Origin: Hansfordia pulvinata
Lineage: Eukaryota > Ascomycota > Sordariomycetes > Xylariales
Length of the DNA stretch: 64,000 nt
Direction: 5' to 3'
NCBI GenBank assembly: GCA_006538405.1
Contig: BJKQ01000012.1
Coordinates: 1,461,001 to 1,525,000, forward strand
In this document: one piece after another, positions 27,491 through 38,886 of the stretch
Layout: every line of letters begins with the position of its first letter
How positions within the stretch are numbered: position 1 is the stretch's first letter
Notes under the pieces: generated by a model
Database searches by the model: none
Seen by the model: the letters and a program-made list of their open reading frames with translations, nothing else
Told to the model about the DNA's origin: nothing
Position numbers and translations under genes: made by a program

Positions 27491-28458
27491 CTATCTTTGT
27501 CGCGCACCGTTACTACTGTGATCAGGCGCGTTGTGAGAGCATTCAACGCCCTTGCTCTCTGCTATTAACATGTCCGAGTCCTCGTCGCCTAGAACATGAT
27601 CGTCGTCGCCTATTTCGCTGGTATTGTCGAAGAGATTGTCGCCTTGCTCTTCGGTGCTTGATGATACGGTCCACATGCTTTCCCTCGCCCGCTTGTGCCG
27701 CTCTCGATCTTCCTCGATGCGCTGCTCTATCTGGCGCTTATCCAGGCGAGGCCCAGAGGTCGCGCTCGTGCCATTTCGGGAGCGGCCGTTTGCTTGAGAG
27801 GTGTCACCGGTAGACGGGGCCGCATCGCCACCATTGACCGGTGATGAGAAGCCAACGTCGGCAGCAGACGTATCGCGTTCTTTCAGGCACCCTTCGATAT
27901 CCGCTGCGACTTGTTCTGAGAGGATCGTTTTCTCTGTGAGGCCGTTGATTACCTGCGAGGCTCTGTTAGCCGGTCGAAATTGCAGACCGGGAGAAGACCG
28001 TAAATGCCAGCGCCTTACCTTTCGGACGACCTTGACGTTGGCGGCTCCGGAGCCATCTTCGGGACACACGGCATCCACTATGCGCAGAATGTCCCTCTGC
28101 ATCATCCGCACATAGTTTTCACCGCGCTCCTTGGTGGAGAGGTCCAGGAAGTGCTCTATAAAAAACATGATGTTCGCCCGCGTATTCATGCTGTTCTGTG
28201 ATGACTTAGCATGCGCGGTCAAAGGGGAACAGAAAAACCAAAAAGGAATATGCGATCAGCCACGCAGGGTTGCTCTCATGCTGGCCTCGAAAGCGAAGAT
28301 ACCTTTTCTATCTGCTCCACGATGCAAGAATGCAAGTCCTCGTCCATGTCTCGGTATTTGATGGCATATTGCGCAGCTTTCTGGGCCGACGAGACGCTGG
28401 CATTTAGATGTTGAAGCTGTGAGCTGAAGCGCATGCGAACTTCGAAAGGATCCGCCAT
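27491..28458 (-). CDS. CTK3: CTD kinase I subunit gamma (Ctk3)
   Basis: Non-catalytic subunit of the CTDK-I complex (Ctk1-Ctk2-Ctk3), which phosphorylates Ser2 of the RNA polymerase II C-terminal repeats during elongation. Minus-strand exons 28458-28303, 28195-28019 and 27952-27491 give 264 aa. Seen: an N-terminal CID-like helical domain beginning MADPFEVRMRFSSQLQHLNA, with YAIKYRDMDEDLHSCIVEQ, ANIMFFIEHFLDL and MMQRDILRIVDAVCPEDGSGAANVKVV. These blocks are characteristic of fungal Ctk3. A low-complexity Ser/Gly linker follows, then a conserved C-terminal RIEEDRERHKRARESMW helix and an acidic tail. I chose 28458 rather than the upstream in-frame TTG because the family begins MADP and the ATG has an ACCATGG context. 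All three introns-to-exon joins keep frame. Some introns read through in an unspliced frame, which can mislead gene callers. Confidence 0.92.
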
Positions 28459-30154
28459 GGTCAAGGCGAGACTGCGCGACGCGTCCTTGCGCAGGCCAGT
28501 TGATTGCAGGGCGACTTTGGCCGGATAGCAACTGCTGGGGAGTCCCGTCGATTGGAGTAGCAGAGATCGGCCGACCGAGCCGAAGAGGTCCCGCGCCCTC
28601 AGGCTTGCGTAGCTTACGACGATGCCGGACTATAGAGGCTGGTGATGGCCAACCAGAATTGTGAAGCCGGTGGTCAGTCTGGTGAACCACGGATGCCGCT
28701 GAGCAGGTGGCCTGGGATCGGGCTCTTTGGTGGCGGGGATGCTAGCTGGAGCTTGGCGATGGAAGTACCCCCTACCTAAGTCTGGGGTCCCGGGCTCTAT
28801 TGTGCGTACCTATCTACCTCCACTATCCGAGTAGCCCAGAGGGCAGCCACGGCCGCCTGCCACGCCTGCGTGCCTGCCAGCCGCTTTGGTACAAGCCCTT
28901 CCGAGTACTCGTATCCGCGTCTGAGGGGGTTCCAGTGGAGATAACCGGGCTAGGCTGTTGGGTGGTACCTAACCTCAATCATCAGTCCTTCTCAGCCCTT
29001 CAATGATGCACTATGAACCGGATGCTTCGCCATCAACATCCAGAAGAGGCTCTGTTCAACATAGACTAACCGGCAGGGTCCATCGAGAAACCTTGATCCA
29101 TCGCGAACCAATAGGAGTGGCTTGTGAGGAGGACTGGAAGATGCATTCGAACTCGTCGGGTTCTGCTTGAAATCCACGATTGCGCGAAAGAAACATCAAC
29201 AACGCACAAAATTCCTCCGATTCTCGAGAAAGGGACAACGGAAGTCTCTTACAATGCGCGAGAGGCTAGCGGCATTCGACTGTAGACCACACTCGTCGCC
29301 CTCTCGGGTCGTCGCCTATCGTCTGCATGCATTACGGTTGTTGGCCCCACGGCCCATTACATGGCAATTCCCACTCGCAGAAACTCTCGAGAGCAGACCG
29401 ATTTCGTCCAGCCACGTGAGGCCAATATCACATATGCCAAATCTCCTCGTCGGGCATGGACTCTCCATACACGCATTTAGCAGCTGAGAAGCAAGAGCTG
29501 CCACCCAACAAGTCGGTTGAGATTTCGGCCTAGGCCTCCGACTCCAGATCAGTTCAGCCTCAACTTGGTAAGGCCCGCTCGGAGCAACCACTTGCCAAGC
29601 TGGCTGCGCCCCTACCTGGGAACGCCACCTCGGCTAAGGGGCTCCTTGATTGGGTGCTCACTCTCATCGCAGCTCAACCCACATGAAAGCTGAATTCGAC
29701 CCTGGCATGGGCTAACCTGCCGGCGGGCGGCTGAGTCGATGGCCCATCTGAATAGGAGCACGTGGCGTCCGTGACAGCTGCCCTGCGCAAAGAGACCCCC
29801 GCCGGTGAGATATCCCCAGTGAGGATGTGTGCAAGAAGGCAGGGACTCGGGTAAAATTACCGAAGTCCTCCCCGCGCCCGATGCAGCATGAGTAGATGCA
29901 AGGCCTTGAACGCCAAAGGACTACTAATAAACCCCGGGGACCGCCCGCTCCTGCAGGGTCTCAACTTTTCGGCTCGTGACAAGTACGGACACTTCGACAA
30001 TATGGGCTTCATCTTGGCCAAAGTGTAGTGAGAGACCACGGGCTAGCTTTCCTCGAAGAGCACAGTGGACAACGAAGCGGCGGCACCCGCACAGCACTGC
30101 GCGACACACGACACGACATTATCCAGGCATACAAACACAAGCTCGGTTGAAACG
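28459..30154. other. Long intergenic region between CTK3 and the MARVEL-like gene
   Basis: About 1.7 kb between divergent genes with no gene that I can support; the few ORFs of 60-90 codons show no family motif. One TACTCGTA octamer is at 28916. The composition is normal, with no sign of RIP. It may hold promoters of both flanking genes or a non-coding transcript, but nothing in the sequence demonstrates either. Confidence 0.35.
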
Positions 30155-31111
30155 ATGGAAGCGTTCAAGTCGGATGGCAAGACAGTGATTCGGACCCCGT
30201 GTGGGTCCTAATAGTCCGGATTGCCCAGGTCGTCTTGTCCTTGATAGTGCTCGGGCTTGTCGGCTGGTGGATTCACGGTCTCTACTCCGGGCCGCTTGGG
30301 TTCGGCATCGTCTGTGTAAGCATTCCTCCGGCCGGCAGCGAGGCGAGCGCAGGGCGCCTGCTGGGAACTCAAAGGAACGAAGAGCGCCTTTGCTGACAAG
30401 AACATCTGGCAGTGCATCTTCACGTGGGTGGTGGTGGCGTACGCAATCACGTCGGAGAAGGCCAAGGCGGCGAACCATCTGTACAACACTTGGGCTGTGC
30501 TGGCGCTCGACGGCCTCATGGTCATTTTCTGGCTATCGGCGATGGGAGCCATCGCAAGCTACCGAGGCGGATTCACGGTGCCTGTCCAGGCAGAGTGCAC
30601 GAGCGACGGCAGTGCCATCGACAGTGGGACGTGCAACGTATTGAAGCGCAAGGTGGGAGTGGCCACAAATGGAGCCCTCGGAGTCCTCAGCGGGATTGCA
30701 GCACTGAGTGCCTTCATGATGGTGCTCTTTGTGATAACGCTGGCATATGTCGCTCACCAGTTCCGGATGGCCAACGAGGGCAAAGCGGTGGACGAGAAGT
30801 CGTCGTGGGTCGGAGTCGAGGCGGGCGAAGGGGCACACGTCAACCTCGATCCAGTTGGCAAAGGCGGCGCCGAGACGCACAATGTGCACTCCTCTTCCGT
30901 GCCACCGATCGCGCCGTCGGCACCACTCTTGCACCAGGGACACAACGGACACGAGCAGCCAATGGCCGAGCTCTATCCGCAGCAGACGGGCGCCTTTCAG
31001 CAGCAGACACAGTATCAGCAAACACAGCCACAGCAGTACCACAACCCCGGGTCACCGTACGGCGCATACGACGACTACCATCCTGGCTTCACATACGCGG
31101 GTGGTCGATAA
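30155..31111 (+). CDS. MARVEL-like four-helix membrane protein (apparent 1-base frameshift near the start)
   Basis: Function unknown; MARVEL-type proteins sit in cell-surface or vesicle membranes and help organise membrane domains. Exons are 30155-30315 and 30413-31111; the intron has a GTAAGC donor and a GCTGAC branch site. Seen: hydrophobic helices at VLIVRIAQVVLSLIVLGLVG, IFTWVVVAYAIT, WAVLALDGLMVIFWLSAMGA and LSGIAALSAFMMVLFVITLA, then a cytosolic tail rich in Gln, Pro, Tyr and His. The helix-1 reading frame has no ATG upstream before a stop, only GTG at 30199. The ATG at 30155 is in another frame and stops after 18 codons. One extra base in the C run 30195-30198 would join the two and give 286 aa. 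Alternatives are a 44-bp intron (30185-30228), which would remove half of helix 1, or an unseen upstream exon. The start is therefore uncertain; the rest is sound. Confidence 0.7.
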
Positions 31112-32088
31112 GAGGTTACTGAGTGGGTGTGGGTAGCTGTTGGGTTGGGGCTCGGGCCGGAACTCATGTCATGGCGACACGGTGCGACGCGAAGCTCCCT
31201 GGCCGAGGAGCAGCACGAGGCAGCTGTCCCAGGTGATGACCTTGAAGCGCGGAGGATCTACTCGCAGGAGGTGGCGGCCGTGTCGGTGCTGTATATAATT
31301 GGCGTATGGACATGAATGCATACGGCTTCTTCCAGCTGACAGCATTTCCATTCCGTTGGCGATCGTTTTGCCTGGTGCATGCTCGTCGCGTGGGCAAAGC
31401 CTACACGAAATATATCAGTGTAGGGACGGATAGTTGACTGCCCGGTCGCAAGCTCGAGGCTTGATGGATGCATCTCGCGACCTCCGTCCACCGTACGTAC
31501 CTGGAAACTCGTCGGGTGTCCTCGTCGCTCGTCGCCCTGGAGCTGACGCAGGTACCCGATCCACCTATGAGTACGAGTATGGGCTAGACCCGGTGAATCT
31601 ATAGATTCGTATCAGGTAGGTGATAGCTTAGCTCAAGCTTCGAAGTTTGACACCCATGCTGCCACGGCAGGAACGTAGCTGGTTGACGATGCTGAGACCC
31701 CGGAAAGCCGCCGGAAACAGATCAGGCCCCCATAATTGCGACAGATCCATCGCATCCTCCCATCTGCTGCTACGCTACCATGGAAGCTACCAGGCCGTCC
31801 TACTGCCCGGTAGCTACGAGAGGTAGCTCCATTACGCTTCGTATCTCAGGTACAACAGGTGCCCCAGCTACGAACTTGCGACGCCTCAACCTCGAGACCT
31901 CTCCCGTTCGCGCCGTCTTTGCGCAAACCCGCCCGCCCTCTTGCGCCTGTCGATTCCCTGGCTCTACATCCCAGCTCCCCTCTTCCATTGCACCTCCTCG
32001 CCCTTAGTCGTCTATAGCCAGGCTCCCCCAGCCGTCATCGTCGCGACCAACACCACTTTCGCGCCTCGACTGACCCCGTCTCTCTGCC
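31112..32088. promoter_or_regulatory. Intergenic region upstream of the BTB gene
   Basis: 977 bp between co-directional genes, containing the MARVEL-like 3' UTR and the BTB gene promoter. One TACGAGTA octamer at 31572. A TATATAA-like element (CTGTATATAATTGG) lies near 31290. The last 200 bp are C/T-rich with CCTCG repeats, typical of a fungal leader. No gene recognised. Confidence 0.35.
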
Positions 32089-33195
32089 ATGGCCGACGAC
32101 TCCGACGACGACCAAGTCACAATGGACGATCAGCCCCCCTCCAACACTGCCGATGTCGAGATGTCCGAGGTCGTTGACCCAGACAATGGCGATAACCCTG
32201 CCGAGCCCGCCAACGACAACGAAAACGACAACAACAAGGGCGACAATGACAACGCCGACAACATCACTGGCGACGCCGACAACACGCAATTACCCTTTGC
32301 CGAGGGAGGCGAGAACGACCCCGACGCCCGCGTCACCTTTATTAGTTATCTGTCCAGCCCTGTCGTCGCTCTTCTTGTCGGCGATGCTGGCGCCGAGACT
32401 GTCCTCACGGCCCACCAAGCCCTCCTCACCCAGAGCCCTTGGTTCGCTGAGGCTTGCGCCCTCTTCTCTGACGACGTCGTGAGTCTCTCACTGCCTTTCA
32501 TATTCCAGGCGCACGATCCAATGGGCTTCCAATGCGCGCCCCCGGGGTGCATCGTTCGTGCGACCGCACGCTTCCACTTTACTGACTTTCAGTCAACAGG
32601 CTCGGCAAATAGAGCTGCCCGGCGAGAACCTCGACGCCGTTGGCTGCTTTCTCGAGTACCTTTACACGGGCGACTACTTCCCCAAGAAGCTTGCTGGGCA
32701 GCGCGCCCTCGAGACAGATCCTTCAGTCCCGTCTGTCGACGAGTCAGGCGAGCAGCTGCTCAAGCACGCCCGCGTCTACACTCTCGCCGAGAAATTTGGG
32801 GTGGACAAGCTGAAGACCCTCGCCAGCAGCAAGATCCACTGCGTCAACTCTACCGCCAAGGGCGAGATCACCTATGCCCGCTACGTCTACCAGTACACCA
32901 GCAAGGCCGACTCTACCGTTCGTGCCCCCGTGGCCAACTTCTGGGCCACCCGCAGTCACACCCTCCGTGCCGAGGCCGAGGCCGAGTTCCGCTCACTCTG
33001 CCTCGAGTTCCCCGAATTTGGTTACGACGTTCTCAGTACGCCCTCCCCCGTTTTTTTCTCGTTGTTGGCGCCCCGTGCTGTAACTGACCTCTCCCAGCCC
33101 GCGTTCTCGACGAAAAGCTCAAGCGCGAAAAGAACGAGAAAATGCACCCCGCCTCGTCCAGCGGCAGGAAGCGTGCCAGGCACAGCAATGTCTAA
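32089..33195 (+). CDS. BTB/POZ domain protein
   Basis: BTB domains mediate dimerisation and often serve as substrate adaptors for cullin-3 ubiquitin ligases or as transcriptional cofactors; this protein's role is unknown. Exons 32089-32478, 32600-33035 and 33098-33195 give 307 aa. Donors are GTGAGT and GTACGC, with TACTGAC and AACTGAC branch sites. Seen: a very acidic Asp/Asn-rich N-terminus (residues 1-85); a BTB core with LTAHQALLTQSPWFAEAC, IELPGENLDAVGCFLEYLYTGDY and, after an insert, ARVYTLAEKFGVDKLKTLAS; a C-terminal helical region; and a basic tail GRKRARH that could act as a nuclear localisation signal. In the second exon two in-frame acceptors exist (32592 and 32599); only 32599 keeps codon phase. 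No decay is visible, in contrast to its neighbours to the right. Confidence 0.85.
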
Positions 33196-33576
33196 TGTAT
33201 TCATGTCATGTCTCCTCGTGTATCGGTTATTGCGGGTTATATTTATCTTCTTCCACGCGCCTGTGTTCCTCGCCTCCGCATGTGAGGGTGTCAGGGTTAC
33301 TGGCTGCGCGCGCTTGGGCGATGTATAGACGGGACACCCTGGCCAATGGGCGGCTTTGGTGCGCCCAGGAGCTACAGTGCCCACCAGATGCTTCCAGCGA
33401 TGTTGCTCTGTACTACTGTGTATCAAGACGAAAAAGGTGTGCTCCTGCTGCCGGTTTGGATAAGAAACGAATGTGATGAGTTTGTCTGGACAACACAAGG
33501 ATATTCGGGTGATAAAACTGCCTCTTTCCGGCCGTCGCTGGGCATGAGCCTGGCTTGGGCATCCCGCAGGCCATTG
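33196..33576. other. Tail-to-tail intergenic region (BTB gene / polytopic membrane protein)
   Basis: 381 bp between convergent stops, presumed 3' UTRs. No further feature recognised. Confidence 0.3.
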
Positions 33577-35884
33577 TTAGGAAAACAGCGACATCGGCCA
33601 CCAATTCTGAATACCAAACAGCGCCGTCATGAGTATCCGGGGCCAGGTCCGTTCCTCCCATATGCTAGTATCCTCCAAGACCATCTCATTCCACTCGCGC
33701 TCGTGGTAACGCCTATACCCGTCGAAGGTGAACCCTGGACTCGAGAGCAGGTATTTGATCCACGTAGGCCACACCCACTCAACCGCCTCCCACGTTGCAT
33801 GTTTCAACAGGACAGTCGAAAGGGCCAGTAGTAGCGCGCTGACGACTTGAGCCAGTACAGAGAACATGGTCTCGTGATCGACAAACAGATGCCGCGAGAC
33901 TCTGAAGACCGGCAAACAGTACACCATGGCATTTCCAAGTCCGACCACCCAGTCGACTTCTTTCAGTAGACACAGTCCCAGGTGCATCATCTGAAAAGCT
34001 GTACATGCCATCATGTTCATCACGGTTGCTCTGGTGAGCCACCAGGCAATGCTGAGTGCCGGCATGGGGTACGACGCCCTTCTGACGGCCCTTCTGACGG
34101 CCCACGTGTCAGCCTTGAGCCTCAACAGGAACATGATCAGATACAGCGCATTCCATAACCCGAACTGAAGTCCAAACTGGATGGCATAGTCGTCAACCCC
34201 TGCCCATGCGCTCTGGCCTGGGCCAAACGCAGGCACTTCCAGTGACAAGTCACCAGCCAGCATGTCGCTCAGTTTGTTCATTGATGCCAGACAGAAAATT
34301 ATTCTGGGAATCGACGTCCTGAGGGCCCACAGTTGCCTGAAGCTGATTTTGCCATGGCTCAGGAAGGATAGCAACACGATGAGGACGACAATTGTGAAAG
34401 AAAAGTTCCAAGATGACAAGGAATTGAAGAGGCCGAAACCCACAGAGAACACCCACGCGGCGCAGGCATCAGCGCACGCCACGGCGACGGTGGAGGCAGT
34501 GTCCCACAACGGCACACCCCAAAACATGACGTCTGGTCTCAGCCTCTGTGCAAGCCCAGAGACTGATTCCTGGACCTTTTCGGTGACGTGACGATTGAAG
34601 CATGCCCACATGAATCGGATAAAGACGGCGCAGCACTCGTAGATAAAGGTGCTGTATATGGCGACAATCACCGTGTTGCGGGTGCGAGACAGGACACGTG
34701 CCACCGAGCTGCCGATCGAGTCACTGTCGAGAGCTGCGTAAACAATAAGGACTCCAGTGAACCAAATAGCACACCACTGAGTGCAGTCGAGCTGGTCTAG
34801 GCTTAGAAAGTAGGGTAGGCGGTCCCTGGGCCTTTCGTCGAAGAATCTGTTCCTGGGTCGGTCCCAGACGTCGCCGAGGGCCTCGTTGCCACGATACAGC
34901 AACAAGATCTGCAGGAGGCGCGAGAATGAGATATCGTTTTGTTCTTCATCGAAGTCTTCGTCGAGATGCTCGTTGTCGTCTGCGACGACATGGTCGTTAT
35001 CGTCATGGTCCATGGCAGGCCCATCCACTGGGGCGGGCAACTCATTAACGTCAGCAGGCCCTCCCATCTCATCGGCTCCTGGGGGTCCGGGCGGCTGGCT
35101 ATCGTCATCAAGCGAGTCTTCATCGAGATGCTCGTTGTCGTCTTCTTCCATGGCAGGCCCATCCACCGGGGCGGGCAACTCATCCACGTCAACCGGCCCG
35201 CCCATCCAATGGGTCTGTGGAGGGTCGGGCGGTCGGCTTTCGTCGTCGATAGAGCTGTCTTCGTCGTCGTTATCAAGTGACCCGGCCCTGTCGTCGCCAG
35301 CCGACGACTCGACCTCTGAAAAGTACCGGGTCTCGTGAGTTCCATTATTGCCCATGATCCCCGCAGCCGATATGTCCTGAGCCATCGGGGGGCCTTGAAG
35401 GGAATCAGAAACGCCCAAGCTGAACTCCTCGTCGTTATCTTCGGTCTGGCCCGAGACGGCGACGAGTTCCGCGTTGTTCTCTCTGACTGGGCCGTCTCGA
35501 GTAAACTAGTCGGAGAAAGGGTGTCAAACCCAACAGGCGCGCTGATGTGATGACTATTCGACTCCGGCCCGTAACTCTGGGCGAGATCGGTCTCCCCACT
35601 GTGCCTCGGACGCAAGGCTGCGTCAGGCTGATCTGATTGTGTGAGAGGCGGCCAAGGATACGTTTCACTCTTTTGGGGTCCGGAATGGTCAATCTGGATT
35701 GGATTGTCTGCCCCACATCCTGGTAGAAGTGGGCAGATCCAGAGTCACTTCTTGAGCCAATATAGGGCGCACTGCTGCTGTCTCTGCTGCTGCCCGGACT
35801 GGGGAGGGTAGCCATGGTGGACTCGACGGCAGGTGGTCGTTGGCCGGACGCGTCAGTCGCGTGAGATGAACCTGGGTTGCTCAT
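33577..35884 (-). CDS. Unrecognised polytopic membrane protein with acidic N-terminus (two apparent frameshifts)
   Basis: I do not recognise the family. Seen: a long open stretch on the minus strand (35505 to 33577) with an acidic, Pro-rich N-terminal part containing a duplicated 46-residue unit (GGP-DV-ELPAPVDGPAM-DDNEHLDED), then about eight hydrophobic helices (for example VLIVYAALDSD, FTIVVLIVLLSFLS, WNALYLIMFLLRL and LAQVVSALLLALSTVLL) and a C-terminus ending WWPMSLFS. The open frame has no ATG near its upstream end. The natural start is ATG 35884 (MSNPGSSHATD). Reading from there, protein-like sequence passes through all three frames, changing at the C run 35711-35714 and at the A run 35503-35505 (plus-strand bases). 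Adding one base at each would give 769 aa. Introns are an alternative: an acceptor-like TAG precedes 35505. I see no homologue-based way to choose. Topology suggests a transporter-like or structural membrane protein, but that is inference. Confidence 0.6.
35003..35195 (-). repeat. Internal coding duplication, 138-bp spacing
   Basis: Within the polytopic membrane protein gene, the segment around CATGGCAGGCCCATCCAC at 35011 recurs at 35149. The 138-bp spacing (46 codons) preserves frame. Each copy encodes GGP-DV-ELPAPVDGPAM followed by acidic residues. The linking CGAGATGCTCGTTGTCGTC recurs as well, at 34963 and 35124. This suggests a recent in-frame duplication in a disordered region. Confidence 0.75.
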
Positions 35885-37273
35885 ATCGCAGAATCGACTG
35901 ATATAAGCCAACAAAGTAGGGAAAAGCACCCGATATATCGGTAATGACGGCCAAGATAGCTGGGTGGCGTGGAGTGATTTTGCCAGAAGGTCGAAGCAAG
36001 TAGGCTACTGTTGGCAACAGTGGACCGAAACCGGAAGGAGTCGATGACTTATTCCAGGGAATATATAACGGCCTGGCCATATCAGCGCCTGTGAACAGAG
36101 ACAGAGGATTGTATGCTATTCGGAGAAGATGAGAACATGGGCTGGTGGTTGTGTCTTTATTGGCTGCATCCGTCGAAGTTCAAAGAGCGGGCGTGCAGGA
36201 CGACCGAAAACGCCTCGAAGACAAAGGACCGATCTTGAACCAGGGAAAAACTCCATGGTGCCACGATAAATTTTTCTTTCATGACAAAGCCGCGCATGGG
36301 CGACCCTGGTGTGACTACCTACTCATGTCATACTCGTATTCAAGACCGCTGTGGTAGGAGGGGCACGGCGCTAGAAGCAGCTGTACAACACTGCCGCGGG
36401 GTGGAAGAACCATCGAAGGAATGAACGTACACTGGCACTGGCTCCCTTACCGCCGGCCTTCCAAAAGAATGAGCTGCATGGGGATTGCACCAAAAGGGAG
36501 GGACAGCCTAAGGTCGAAACCATGGCGTCTGGGGACCAACATGCCACTTTGCAGACATGGCCGAACTAGCATGCCACTTTGCAAGCATGGCCAATCATCT
36601 ATGCCCACTGACTGACTTGGTCAACACTTCGGGAGACATAGATAGATAGGTATGCTCCAAGTCTATGAGACGATCGAGTAGACCGGTGGGCAAGGCTGAA
36701 CATAGCCCGGCGGTCTTTATTGATGTCAGCAAGGTGAAGTTTTCCAAGTCGGAATTGTCCATAGACGGAAGGTGACAAGACGGGTTGCAGCGGCTACGTT
36801 CGGCTTTGGTGGGGTCCAGCCAACGTTCGGGCCGCCTTGACCGCGGGGCGTGCGATGGCGACTCGAGCACGTCTTGCAGTCTCTCCCGCCGCCGCCCTTG
36901 CGGCTGCGGGCGTGGGAACTTGGGTGTCGGGTACTCGCCCATTCTCTGAGTCGGCATCGATACGAGATAGGCCCCGTCCCCAAGCGCGTCATCACATGTA
37001 GACCCGGGATCAGGTGTACATCGAAATACATCGAGACCGGGACCGTCTACCGCGTTAGGTGCCATCTTGCTCCTTCCCATTGCCTGCACTCCTAACTACA
37101 TACATCAGTATCGGGCCTTCCTTCGAGTCTTTTCTCTTCAGACCCCCATTCCTCCCAGTCCCGAAGCCTCTTGCTCCTGACAACAATAGAGCCTGGCTGC
37201 CCGGCTTGTCTCTCCTCAGAGGCATACCCGCGACTATCTTCCTCGCCGTCCAGGGTCACCCCGTCGCCACGAC
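35885..37273. other. Divergent intergenic region between the membrane protein and cystathionine beta-synthase
   Basis: About 1.4 kb. It should contain the CBS promoter and that of the membrane protein gene. Contents: one TACTCGTA octamer (36331), a two-copy 30-bp tandem repeat (36541-36600), and a minus-strand open frame of about 160 codons (37080-36595) that starts from a non-ATG codon and has no recognisable motif, so I do not call it. The final 150 bp before 37274 are C/T-rich. Confidence 0.35.
36541..36600. repeat. Tandem 30-bp repeat, two copies
   Basis: Copies at 36541-36570 and 36571-36600 both begin ATGCCACTTTGCA and continue GCATGGCC/ACATGGCC, differing at a few positions towards the end. 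It lies about 675 bp upstream of the cystathionine beta-synthase start; regulatory meaning is unknown. Confidence 0.8.
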
Positions 37274-38886
37274 ATGGCTTCCACCGAACCCGGCACCGGC
37301 GGCGCGCCCGCTCTGCCGCACCGTCCACCTCACCCCTCCACCGTTGTCTCCGCTACCGAGCTGATCACCAACACGCCCCTCGTCCGCCTCAACCGGGTCC
37401 CGGCCTCTCTTGGCATCGAGTGCCAGGTCTACGCAAAGGTCGAGCTCTTCAACGCCGGCGGCTCGGTCAAAGACCGCATCGCCCTGCGCATGATCGAGCA
37501 GGCCGAGCGCTCTGGCCGCATAAAGCCCGGCGATACCCTCATCGAGCCCACGAGCGGCAACACCGGCATCGGCCTCGCTCTTGTCGGCGCCATCAAGGGC
37601 TACAAGACCATTATCACCCTGCCCGAGAAGATGTCCGCCGAAAAGGTCTCGGTTCTCAAAGCCCTGGGCGCTACCATCATACGTACGCCAACCCAGGCTG
37701 CCTGGGATAGCCCCGAGAGCCATATTGGCGTCGCTCGCCGTCTTGTGAACGAGATCCCCAATGCCCATATTCTCGATCAGTACTCCAACCTCGACAATCC
37801 CCTCGCACACGAACTTGGCACCGCCGAAGAGATCTGGCAACAGACTGGTGGCGCCGTCACCTGCCTCGTCGCAGGCGCCGGCACCGGCGGCACCATCACC
37901 GGGCTCGCTCGTGGCCTGCGCAAGCACAACCAGAACATCAAGATCGTCGCGGCCGACCCCCACGGCAGCATCCTCGCGCTACCCGACTCTCTCAACCAAG
38001 AGCACCGCGACGAGCCCTACAAGGTCGAGGGCATTGGTTACGACTTCATTCCCGACGTCCTCGATCAGCAAGCCGTTGATAAGTGGTACAAGACCGACGA
38101 CCGTGAGTCTTTTGCCTTGGCTCGCCGCCTCATAGCTGAAGAGGGTCTCCTCGTTGGCGGTAGCTCTGGAAGTGCCATGAGCGGCATGGTGCAGGCCGTC
38201 AAGGATCTCGGCCTTGGCAAGGACGACGTGGTTGTCGTTGTTCTTCCCGACAGCATCCGCAGTTACTTGTCCAAATTCGCCGACGATGATTGGCTAGCTG
38301 CCAATGATATCCTGCCTTCAGGGGCCTCAGCCGAGGGCCTCCCCGACGTCAATAGCGCCGCGCAGAAGCAAGACGGCGCCCAGGCCACCACACCCTCCCA
38401 GGCGTTGGCGAAGGCGACTGTCCGCTCCTTGCGGCTGAAGCCAGTCATTTCTGTCACTGCAGACAGCCAATGCTCAGAGGCCATTGAGACAATGCGTGAC
38501 AAGGGCTTCGACCAATTGCCTGTTCTCTCAGCGCCAGGCGGTCGCCTGGTCGGCTTGGTGACGCTCGGCAATCTCTTGAGCTTCATCTCCGCGGACGAGC
38601 CACGGGGCAGAGCCCCGTAAGCCAGGTTATGTTCGACTTTGGGCGCCTGGACGAGGTGGTCACCGACCCAAGGCAGGGTAAAGGCAAGGGAAGCAAGCGG
38701 CGCAGGTTCGTCGAGATCACACTGGACACGCCCATCTCGGAGCTGAGCAACTTCTTCGAATGGAACAGCGCTGCCGTTGTCACCGAAGCTACCAGCGACA
38801 GCGAAGGCAGAGCGCTTAGCAAACCCGTGGCCGTGGTCACCAAAGTCGATTTGCTGACCTGGATGGTCAAACAGACCAAGGTATAA
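37274..38886 (+). CDS. CBS: Cystathionine beta-synthase (apparent 1-base frameshift in the C-terminal CBS region)
   Basis: A PLP enzyme that condenses serine and homocysteine to cystathionine in reverse transsulfuration; cytosolic. Single exon. Seen: no heme-binding N-terminal extension (as in fungi); the PLP lysine K66 in NAGGSVKDRIA; the phosphate-binding EPTSGNTGIGLA (~residues 91-102); GAGTGGTITGLARGL; GYDFIPDVLD; GGSSGSAMSG; then CBS motif 1 (VISVTADSQCSEAIETM, GFDQLPVL, LVGLVTLGNLLSFIS). Reading frame 1 stops at 38618 (448 aa). The next frame continues immediately with GRATGQSPVSQVMFDFGRLD and a second CBS motif, ending KVDLLTWMVKQTKV at 38886. Sequence on both sides of about 38592 belongs to one continuous domain, so a base seems missing in the GG at 38593-38594; corrected length 537 aa. 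If real, the break removes the regulatory (AdoMet-binding type) second CBS motif but leaves the catalytic core intact. Confidence 0.9.

Noticed and set aside
30412..31122. Alternative plus-strand frames over the MARVEL-like tail
   Set aside because: They arise from repetitive Gln/Pro codons in another frame and lack hydrophobic helices or motifs.
36595..37089. Minus-strand open frame of about 160 codons between the membrane protein and CBS
   Set aside because: It begins at a non-ATG codon, shows no domain or conserved motif, and lies in the CBS promoter/5' UTR region; likely chance.
38500..38650. Intron or programmed frameshift to explain the two CBS reading frames
   Set aside because: No donor/acceptor pair spares the conserved LVGLVTLGNLL...GRATGQSPVS block, and there is no slippery heptamer at the shift site; a missing base is simpler.
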